Part shown: positions 1 through 5,403 of the stretch, one piece after another
Position numbering within the stretch: the stretch's first letter is position 1
Layout of the letters: each line of letters opens with the position of its first letter
Assembly: GCA_016782825.1 (NCBI GenBank)
Contig: JADHXT010000051.1
Span: 1 to 13,783, forward strand
Direction of reading: 5' to 3'
Source: Candidatus Brocadiia bacterium
GTDB taxonomy: Bacteria; Planctomycetota; PUPC01; DSUN01
Length of the DNA stretch: 13,783 nt
Notes under the pieces: generated by a model
The model's input: only the letters and a program-made list of their open reading frames with translations
What the model was told of the DNA's origin: nothing
Database searches by the model: none
Program-made: the position numbers and the translations under genes

Positions 1-1930
1 AGCCGTTCTCGCCGCGGGTGAGGATCGGCCCCTCCCGCCAGTTGTAGACCGTGCTGACCCGCATGAGGGGCAGGTCCAGCATGAGGTGGGCCATGAACAG
101 CGGCACGCCGTTGTTGTGTTTGCCCAGCCAGGTGTTCCCGTAGAAGTTGGTCGTGTCGTTCCAGTTGCTCAGGAACGTCATGAACGTCATCGCGCTGTAT
201 CGGTCGATCTCTTCGCCGCGGTAGCCGGACAGATCGGGGTGCTGCCTGAAGATGGCCGCCAGCGGGTGCATCTGGTTGAACGCCGAGCATCCGCTTCCGC
301 GAAAGCCTTCTCTGTCGTTGGCCTTGCTGAGGTGGAAGTCGATGATCTTCTTCGGGGCGGGAATCGGCCAGTCGAACTGAGCGTAGGAGCAGATCATCTT
401 CATATTGCCATCGGGCGTGCCGCGTTTTCCCCAATAGCCTCTCTCAGGGAAGAACTGCTGGTCGATCATCTCCTTCACGACGTGGTAGCCTTCGCCCATC
501 GGCTCTTTCCCAGCCAGGCGTTGCTTGGCCATGTGGAGGTTGAGCGCATGGCCAATGCGACCACAGGCTGAGTAGGAGTTGGTATCCCAGGGCAGACTCC
601 TGAAATACTTGATGGCTTTCTCGCGTGTATCGAGTTCAGGCGGGACGCCACCCGGCATGAGCGAGCGGATGAAGCTCTTTCCTGTCCTAGGTTTGGGCCA
701 TGGGGTTTGGTTCATGAAAACGCGGTTGCGGATCGTCCAGTCGGCCTCACGGTGGACGCCGACGGTCGCCAACTGCTCGACCCACCGCTCGAGGATCGCG
801 TCCTCGCTTTCCCGCATCTTCGGGTTTCCAGCGTCCAGCCAGGGAGGCACGAAACCCAACGCACGCAGTTCGCCGTAGTAGGCCAGAGGGTAGGTGGGCG
901 AAACGCGCGCGCCTTCATCGACATGATGCACCTTCCCGCCGGGCTGGTTGGCGAACAACCACGACCCCTTCTGCACCCGCGTCGCCTCGAAGAAGCTCCA
1001 CGACCGCTTCAGCCGGACAGCCATCTCACTGAGGATGTCCTCGCAACCCACGCGGCCAGTGAACGGCGAGACCGGCGGAGCGGTCTTGCCCAGCGGAAAC
1101 ACCTTCCGGACCTCGGGGTCGAAGTAGTAGACGAGTTCCCGCGGCCACCGGTCGGCCGGGATCACGATGTGTGCCCGGCCGGCGTGGTCCAGCGTGTTAT
1201 TCTCCCAGACGACCTCGCAGGCCGGGTCCTTCCTCCACGACGAGGTGACCACCGCCGGGTAGCGGTCAACCGACTTTGTGCGGAAGACACAGTCCTCGAT
1301 CCGCAGATCGACGAAGCGGGTCTTCTTCGACTTTCCGGTGACCTGGCAGATGATCCCGCCGTTGGTCTGGTGGCCCGCAAAGCGGTACATCCCGCGGACG
1401 TCGCGGATTTCGAGGTTCTCCAGATGGATGTGCGCTACGTCGCCAGCATCTTCCGCAGTCACGTAGACCGCCCGGCGGATGGCTCGACCCTCGTCGTCCC
1501 GGCCGCCGCCGTCGGTGTTGGTCACCGTCAGGTTGCGAATCTCGCAGTGGTGTTGGTTGTGCAGGCGGATCGTGTTCTCGATCTTGCCCTGGCCGGCCAC
1601 GACCGGATCGGCCCCGTCGCCGTAGCGGTCGATCACGATCGGGTTGTCCTCGGCCCCGGAACCTCTCGGGTGCAACCGCCCGGCGAACCGGCAGCCGGCC
1701 TTCAGCAGGATCCTGTCGCCCGGCTTCAACTCGACGCTGTCGAGCTTCGAAAGCGACTTCCACGCCGATTGGGCCGACGTTCCCTTGTGAACGTCGCTGC
1801 CGCCGCTGGAGTCGACGTAGTATATCGTGCCGCCTGCCGACGCGGTCGCGCCGCCCGAGAGCAGACAGTAGATCATCATAGCGCGGAACCCCCAGCATCG
1901 GCTTCCGTTCGTCTCATTGCTCCTCGCCAT
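1..1930 (-). CDS. Secreted beta-helix / helical-domain fusion protein, 3' end outside window
   Basis: The frame is open from the ATG at 1930 to the left edge, giving 643 residues without a stop; the C-terminus is missing. The start has an AAGGA six bases upstream and follows the propeller gene by 18 bases. Residues 12-33 are a signal peptide (hydrophobic MMIYCLLSGGATASA). From residue 35 the sequence is typical of the N-terminal part of pectate-lyase-like right-handed beta-helices: IYYVDSSGGSD, an SxxxWKSL segment, KPGDRILLKAG, an NPIVIDRYGDG strand and repeated turns such as IRNLTVTN, LENLEIRD, LRIEDCVF and NNTLDHAG. Near residue 257 this stops in mid-helix and changes to a W/Y-rich, probably helical sequence with no coil repeats (about 290-643). 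The family of the second half is not recognised. It may be a polysaccharide lyase or binding protein, but no catalytic residues can be assigned. Confidence 0.82.
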   Translation of the reverse strand, partial: MARSNETNGSRCWGFRAMMIYCLLSGGATASAGGTIYYVDSSGGSDVHKGTSAQSAWKSLSKLDSVELKPGDRILLKAGCRFAGRLHPRGSGAEDNPIVIDRYGDGADPVVAGQGKIENTIRLHNQHHCEIRNLTVTNTDGGGRDDEGRAIRRAVYVTAEDAGDVAHIHLENLEIRDVRGMYRFAGHQTNGGIICQVTGKSKKTRFVDLRIEDCVFRTKSVDRYPAVVTSSWRKDPACEVVWENNTLDHAGRAHIVIPADRWPRELVYYFDPEVRKVFPLGKTAPPVSPFTGRVGCEDILSEMAVRLKRSWSFFEATRVQKGSWLFANQPGGKVHHVDEGARVSPTYPLAYYGELRALGFVPPWLDAGNPKMRESEDAILERWVEQLATVGVHREADWTIRNRVFMNQTPWPKPRTGKSFIRSLMPGGVPPELDTREKAIKYFRSLPWDTNSYSACGRIGHALNLHMAKQRLAGKEPMGEGYHVVKEMIDQQFFPERGYWGKRGTPDGNMKMICSYAQFDWPIPAPKKIIDFHLSKANDREGFRGSGCSAFNQMHPLAAIFRQHPDLSGYRGEEIDRYSAMTFMTFLSNWNDTTNFYGNTWLGKHNNGVPLFMAHLMLDLPLMRVSTVYNWREGPILTRGENG

Positions 1931-1948
1931 GTGATTCCTTCTGCGATC

Positions 1949-3466
1949 CTATCTGTCCTGCTCCCGTACCGGCGACTCCATGTGGCTCTCCATCAGGAAC
2001 AAGATGGAGTCCGAGCCCCAGTGCCATTCGCCAAAGGGCATGATCACGTCGGCCCTGCCGTTGCCGTCCAGGTCCACTTGGCGGCGGATGCCCTCGTGCC
2101 CGCCGGGCATGGCATGCGCCCGCCAGGTGCCGCCGAGGTTCCTCTTGTATGTCGCGCTGTCCAGCCCCCTGTGATACGGGCATGGGAGGAAGCTGATGGC
2201 GTAGAGCCGCGTGCCGTCGCCGTCCCAGACGCTGAACATCCCGTCCACGTTGGCGCCGAGGCCGAAGGCGAGGATCTCCTCGTCGCCGTCGCCGTTCCAG
2301 TCGCCCCTGCTGAGCAGCGACGCGGGCACGGGCCGCTTCCACACCAACTCGCCCGATGCGCTGAACAGGTAGATGTTGTTGCCTTTCTCGCAGAAGGCGA
2401 TCTCGAGTCCCTTGCGGCGCCTGTCGAAGTTCCCCAGGGCGATGTTCTGGGCGTGACGGACGCCCTGCTTGCGGTAGTCGATCCTGGCCTTGATCTTCCC
2501 CGAGATCGGCTCGACGACGTAGATGGGCCCCTTGGCGGCGCCGCATCCCTCGTGGTCGTAGATCACCTCGATGTTGCCGTCCTCGTCCACGTCGCCGTAG
2601 TCCATGAAGTCGCTATGATGCCGCTGGGTGCGGTCTTCCCACAGCACCATCCCGTCGCCCCGCAGGCCCATGGTCAGCTTCTGCCAGTTGGGGAAGATCT
2701 CGTCCAGCCCGTCGCCGTCGACGTCGCAACGGCCCATCTCGTGGGCGTAGGCGCTGCCGCCTCGAAGCCTCGTGTCGTGCGTCCAGGCCTTCTTGCCGGT
2801 GTGGTCGTAGCAGTGGAGCACGCCGGCGTCGCGGACGACCACCGCCTGGGTCTTCCTGTCGAGGAAGTGGCCGACGATGATATCGCCGCCGCCGCCTCTG
2901 GCGGCCCACTCCGTCTTGCCGGTGTCGGCATTGATGCACCACGTCCCGTCCTTGGTGGCGTGGAGCACGGAGAACCGCCCGGCGCCGTGTAGGTCGAACA
3001 CGGGCAGTCGGCTCTCGTCGCCGTGCAAGGCGCCCATGGGCTCGCTCTCCCAGACCACCGAGCCATCGCCGTAGCGGAGACGCTCGATCCTGGCGCCGGG
3101 ATGCTCGCTGCGGCAGCGGAAGACATCCGGCGTGCCGTCCCCGTCGACGTCCTTCACCTCGGAGATCACCGGGTGGAAGGCCATGCCTTCCACGCCCTCG
3201 AAGCCCTTCATCGGCCAGGCTTTCTTCACACCAGGGACCTGTGCCCAGTCGGCGGCGGTGATCTTCAGCATGTTCACCCGGACGATCTTGCCCCACTTGT
3301 CCGACCCGAGGGTCCACTTGTCCTCGGGACGCAGGTGCATATTGGCCTTCTGGCAATGGAGCGTTCCCTTCTTGTCGCCGGCGTTGTGCTGGGACGACTG
3401 TCCTCGCGCGGTGATCGCACCAAGGCATAGCAGGCCCGCTGCCACACGGTGGAGCATTCCTGTCAT
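1949..3466 (-). CDS. Secreted FG-GAP/VCBS beta-propeller with calcium loops, possibly related to PL11 rhamnogalacturonan lyases
   Basis: This encodes 505 residues with a signal peptide at about 3-22 (hydrophobic VAAGLLCLGAITARG). The ATG at 3466 has an AGGAGG 11 bases upstream; a second ATG at 3457, just before the hydrophobic stretch, is an alternative. The body has propeller-like repeats, each a strand pair ending in an Asp-rich calcium loop: DVDGDGTPD (106-114), DVDGDGLDE (248-256), DVDEDGNIE (292-300), DWNGDGDEE (389-397) and DLDGNGRAD (465-473). PQQ-like blade segments such as INADTGKTEWAA and CYDHTGKKAWTH lie between them. The segment HAQNIALGNF...GLEIAF...SRGDWNGDG (339-395) resembles, from memory, the back half of PL11-type rhamnogalacturonan lyases, but the N-terminal half does not match well and catalysis is unproven. 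It could instead be a binding propeller. It is probably in one transcript with the downstream beta-helix gene. Confidence 0.88.
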   Translation of the reverse strand: MTGMLHRVAAGLLCLGAITARGQSSQHNAGDKKGTLHCQKANMHLRPEDKWTLGSDKWGKIVRVNMLKITAADWAQVPGVKKAWPMKGFEGVEGMAFHPVISEVKDVDGDGTPDVFRCRSEHPGARIERLRYGDGSVVWESEPMGALHGDESRLPVFDLHGAGRFSVLHATKDGTWCINADTGKTEWAARGGGGDIIVGHFLDRKTQAVVVRDAGVLHCYDHTGKKAWTHDTRLRGGSAYAHEMGRCDVDGDGLDEIFPNWQKLTMGLRGDGMVLWEDRTQRHHSDFMDYGDVDEDGNIEVIYDHEGCGAAKGPIYVVEPISGKIKARIDYRKQGVRHAQNIALGNFDRRRKGLEIAFCEKGNNIYLFSASGELVWKRPVPASLLSRGDWNGDGDEEILAFGLGANVDGMFSVWDGDGTRLYAISFLPCPYHRGLDSATYKRNLGGTWRAHAMPGGHEGIRRQVDLDGNGRADVIMPFGEWHWGSDSILFLMESHMESPVREQDR

Positions 3467-3526
3467 GGTCTCATCCGCCTCCTCTTCCCACCATCATCCT
3501 GTGGCTTCGGGTTGGCAGCGGGTGCA

Positions 3527-3694
3527 TCACTTGCAGGTAGCTCGAAAGGCGGTGTGTGCGACCGACAACCGCTCACTCGCGGAAGCCCTTTTCGACTTCG
3601 CCGCAGCAGAAGCAGCCAACACAGGCCCGGCCAACGCCGCGGTGGCCGCCAGGATCGAGTCTCCCAGAAACTGTCGTCGCGTGCGCAGTGGCAA
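3527..3694 (-). pseudogene. Tat signal peptide stump of a deleted periplasmic protein (probably Gfo/Idh/MocA-type oxidoreductase)
   Basis: From a TTG at 3694 (AGGAGAG six bases upstream) the frame gives 55 residues and then a TGA. Residues 4-29 form a textbook Tat signal: RTRRQFLGDSI, a hydrophobic AATAALAGPVLAAS stretch and an Ala-rich cleavage region. The mature part starts SERLSVAH; in planctomycete Gfo/Idh/MocA proteins this position usually runs on into the nucleotide-binding strand (form xVAxIGxGG). Here it changes to TAFRATCK and stops. Only 60 bases remain before the propeller gene, too few to hold the rest. A complete export signal with no cargo is best explained by an internal deletion that left promoter, RBS and signal in place. 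The parent family is inferred from very few residues; a sugar-isomerase-like TIM barrel is an alternative. A real 55-residue exported peptide cannot be excluded. Confidence 0.6.
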
Positions 3695-3745
3695 GGTTGC
3701 TCTCCTGTGGGCATAGGGGCCGGTTCCCGTATAGGGCGCATCCGC

Positions 3746-3773
3746 ATTGTATCGGTCGCGATGGAGGGCGCAA
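3746..3773 (-). promoter_or_regulatory. Predicted sigma70-type promoter for the Tat stump and downstream propeller/beta-helix genes
   Basis: On the minus strand a TTGCGC (-35) is separated by 16 bases from TACAAT (-10, five of six consensus positions). Initiation would fall near 3739, about 45 bases before the TTG of the Tat stump. With the stump nearly empty, this promoter would mainly drive the propeller gene (1949-3466) and the beta-helix gene. It is a pattern match only. Confidence 0.4.
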
Positions 3774-3860
3774 CCAGGTGGCCAACACCGCAGGTGGAGG
3801 TCTTGGGCACCGCCAGTAGGGTCGGCGCCCGCCGCTTCGTCGCCTGCGAGCCGCACTCGC

Positions 3861-3901
3861 CGAGGATGAGGTTGACCAACTGGTTGGCCAGGACCTCCTC
3901 G
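3861..3901 (-). other. Long imperfect hairpin between the esterase gene and the Tat stump
   Basis: The segment folds as an interrupted inverted repeat. CCAA (3876-3879) pairs with TTGG (3884-3887) around a four-base CTGG loop; after one mismatch two more pairs form; GAGGT (3868-3872) then pairs with ACCTC (3893-3897) across a two-base bulge; and CGAG (3861-3864) pairs with CTCG (3898-3901). No T-run follows on either strand, so a standard intrinsic terminator is not indicated. It lies 71 bases beyond the esterase stop and upstream of the predicted promoter at 3746-3773. The rest of 3695-3971 shows no coding sequence that I can support. Confidence 0.35.
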
Positions 3902-3971
3902 AGGCCGAGCGGCGGCCTAGCTGTCCGTGCCGGTTCCGTTGAGGTGTTTGCACCCGCGTTAGGAGGAACGG

Positions 3972-4793
3972 TCACGGCTTCGCGTGCGCCTTGAAGAACT
4001 TCACGATGGTGGCTGGAGCGTCGGCTGGGAATCGGTGGCTCCCCGGATGGATGAAGGTCACTACAGGCGCGCCGATTTCCGACGGGTAGCTGGTGCACCA
4101 CTTCTCCCACGGTTGCCCGTCTCCACACTGGTTCAGTCGACGCAGCGCGTCCATCGTTCGCTGCTGCCAGGCGAACTTGACCAGCGCGTCCGCCCTGCCG
4201 GCGATGTGCATCACAGGCTTGGGTTTGAGCATCCGCAGGCTCCGCGCCGCCGTAGCGGAGGACGCCGCGAAGGCTGCGAACCGATCGCCTCTGGCGGCCC
4301 AAAGCAGATAGGTGAAGGCTCCGCCGTTGGAGTGCCCGGTGGCGTAGATCCGTTTCTCGTCCACCCGGTAGTCTTGCTTGAGGCTCGCGAGCACCGCGTC
4401 GAAGAACTTCAGGTCGCGGTCGCCTTGCTCGCCGATCGCGTGCTGCCAACCAGGCCGTTTGCCCTGCGGGTCGGTCAGTCGTCCCGGCGTTTTCAGTCCC
4501 TGCATATAGACGACGATCGCCTCCGGCCAGCGCCTCTGATAGGCGAACGTGCGGGCAGCATGGTTCATCGTCCCACCGTGACCGTGAAACGCGAGGACGA
4601 CGGGCGCGGGCTTCGTCCTGGCCTGGGAGGGGACGTAGACCAGGGCTTTGCGAACAACTCCGTCTACTGTCCATTCCCGTGCGGGAGGGCTCGCCGCACG
4701 GGCGCCGGAAAGAGCAGTGAGCCAAAGGACGAGGAGGAGAACAGAATGGCGACCGCGCTGGTCTTGCGTTGGGCTTGAGTCCAGTCTGTCCAT
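3972..4793 (-). CDS. Secreted CE1/LpqC-type serine esterase (feruloyl or acetyl esterase / PHB-depolymerase fold)
   Basis: This encodes 273 residues with a signal peptide at about 15-34 (HSVLLLVLWLTALSGARA). The mature protein is a compact alpha/beta hydrolase of the polyhydroxybutyrate-depolymerase/LpqC group (COG3509-like), a usual size for that family. The oxyanion-hole motif HGHGG is at 70-74. The nucleophile elbow GHSNGG is at 153-158 with Ser155. The acid is probably Asp202 in AGRADALV, and His253 in HPGSHRFP is the base, so the triad looks complete. Members cleave esters of small acids on plant or algal polysaccharides (feruloyl, acetyl) or of polyhydroxyalkanoates; next to lyase-like genes an accessory polysaccharide deesterification role is likelier (inference). 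Cys223 and Cys233 could form a disulfide. The ATG at 4793 has only a weak Shine-Dalgarno. A separate promoter lies about 110 bases upstream. Confidence 0.88.
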   Translation of the reverse strand: MDRLDSSPTQDQRGRHSVLLLVLWLTALSGARAASPPAREWTVDGVVRKALVYVPSQARTKPAPVVLAFHGHGGTMNHAARTFAYQRRWPEAIVVYMQGLKTPGRLTDPQGKRPGWQHAIGEQGDRDLKFFDAVLASLKQDYRVDEKRIYATGHSNGGAFTYLLWAARGDRFAAFAASSATAARSLRMLKPKPVMHIAGRADALVKFAWQQRTMDALRRLNQCGDGQPWEKWCTSYPSEIGAPVVTFIHPGSHRFPADAPATIVKFFKAHAKP

Positions 4794-4827
4794 TTCGACG
4801 ACTCTCAGTTCCTGATTGTGCCTCGAT

Positions 4828-4844
4828 GGGGAGCTTGACTCCCC
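4828..4844 (-). other. Perfect 6-bp hairpin in the esterase leader
   Basis: GGGGAG (4828-4833) and CTCCCC (4839-4844) form a perfect six-pair stem with a five-base loop, flanked further out by a possible TGCC/GGCA pairing (about 4818-4821 with 4847-4850). It sits 34-51 bases upstream of the esterase ATG and inside the leader predicted from the promoter at 4902-4929. There is no T-run, so it is more likely an mRNA leader structure than a terminator. Confidence 0.35.
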
Positions 4845-4863
4845 TTGGGCAGGATTCGCCAGA

Positions 4864-4877
4864 TGGGCTCTTGCCCA
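4864..4877 (-). other. Short hairpin in the esterase leader
   Basis: TGGGC (4864-4868) pairs with GCCCA (4873-4877) around a four-base loop. It is the second small stem in the predicted esterase leader, 20 bases upstream of the hairpin at 4828-4844. Stems this short are frequent by chance in GC-rich DNA. Confidence 0.2.
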
Positions 4878-4901
4878 GGAGCGCCATGCGCCTTTCCAGT
4901 G

Positions 4902-4929
4902 ATTCTACCACGGGTCGGGCGATCCGCAA
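4902..4929 (-). promoter_or_regulatory. Predicted sigma70-type promoter for the esterase gene
   Basis: On the minus strand TTGCGG (-35) is followed after 16 bases by TAGAAT (-10, five of six consensus positions). A start near 4895 would give a leader of about 100 bases carrying the two hairpins above. The arrangement (TTGC, spacer of 16, near-consensus -10) is the same as at 3746-3773. It is a pattern match only. Confidence 0.4.
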
Positions 4930-4939
4930 CGCGGCTGGT

Positions 4940-5070
4940 GGCTCGCCAACAGACCGAGTCCCCAGGCTGGACAAGTGGATGAGGAGGGAGTGGTAGAAGG
5001 CAGGTGCATGAGGGCGCTGGGCAGAAGGCGGGAAGGCGGGGTGGGTGGAGTGGAGCAAGCGTTGTGACGG
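4940..5070. repeat. Direct repeat, copy A (about 130 bases)
   Basis: This copy aligns over its whole length with 5182-5312 in the same orientation. Shared stretches include CAGACCGAGTCCC, GGATGAGGAGGGAGTGG (17 identical bases), GGGAAGGCGG/AGGAAGGCGG and GCGTTGTGA, with scattered substitutions and short indels; by eye roughly four of five positions agree. No terminal inverted repeats, target-site duplications or transposase are seen. Confidence 0.8.
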
Positions 5071-5163
5071 GACAGCCGGTCACGGTGCCGCGTGCCCCCC
5101 CGCCTTCAGCCATGGCCGTCGTTGTGTACGGACCGGCGCGGCGAGCCAGAGCCAGTCCCTGTA

Positions 5164-5174
5164 CCCCCCCCCCC
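5164..5174. repeat. Homopolymer run of 11 C
   Basis: Eleven consecutive C residues lie between the two repeat copies, eight bases before copy B; a shorter run of seven C is at 5095-5101. Such tracts change length by slippage and are also prone to sequencing error. It lies in non-coding DNA, so no phase-variable gene is implied. Confidence 0.9.
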
Positions 5175-5181
5175 GAAGAAC

Positions 5182-5312
5182 GGCTCGGCACCAGACCGAG
5201 TCCCAGAGCGGACAAGCGGATGAGGAGGGAGTGGCACAAGGCGGGTGCCCAAGGGCTCTGGTCAGAAGGCAGGAAGGCGGAGTGTGTGGGGTGGTGGAGC
5301 GGGCGTTGTGAT
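5182..5312. repeat. Direct repeat, copy B (about 130 bases)
   Basis: This is the second copy of the element at 4940-5070, with its start offset by about 242 bases. Its first bases form a small dyad, CTCGG/CCGAG around a seven-base loop (about 5184-5200), which is less perfect in copy A. It ends about 90 bases from the stop of the heparinase-like gene, so it would lie in that gene's 3' untranslated region if transcription continues. Confidence 0.8.
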
Positions 5313-5403
5313 GCGGCGGACGGAGACGAAGCCCACTGACCCGGCCTCGGGCCCGCCAGACGAGCGACACGGTGGGAGACGGGAGAGCGCCCGCGGGTCG
5401 GCG

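Larger units (their letters stand above)
4794..5403. other. Gene-free intergenic region with duplicated repeat
   Basis: These 610 bases lie between the esterase start and the stop of the heparinase-like gene. Open frames exist on both strands but read as Arg/Pro/Ser/Gly-rich strings without domains, start signals or conserved motifs, and I regard them as non-coding. The interval holds the esterase leader and promoter (4794-4929), two copies of a direct repeat (4940-5070 and 5182-5312), a run of 11 C (5164-5174) and, just after the heparinase-like stop, GC-rich dyads (for example CCCGCGGG around 5392-5399) that do not form a clear terminator. Confidence 0.6.

Noticed and set aside
707..2992. 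Very long plus-strand open frame (761 codons)
   Set aside because: It lies antisense to the beta-helix and propeller genes, which happen to share a frame on the minus strand. The translation is Val/Ala/Asp/His-rich with no motif, a normal shadow of high-GC coding DNA.
2055..3149. DxDGDGxxD motifs as dockerin repeats
   Set aside because: The five motifs are spread over the whole protein between beta-strand segments, not paired in a short C-terminal module, so VCBS/FG-GAP calcium loops fit better.
3463..5058. Minus-strand open frame of 531 codons
   Set aside because: It overlaps the well-supported esterase gene in another frame and runs through the repeat region; Arg/Ala/Pro-rich with no recognisable domain. 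Its first residues merely translate the repeat.
4940..5312. CRISPR or transposon origin for the repeat pair
   Set aside because: There are only two long, diverged copies, with no regular short spacers, cas genes, transposase or terminal inverted repeats.
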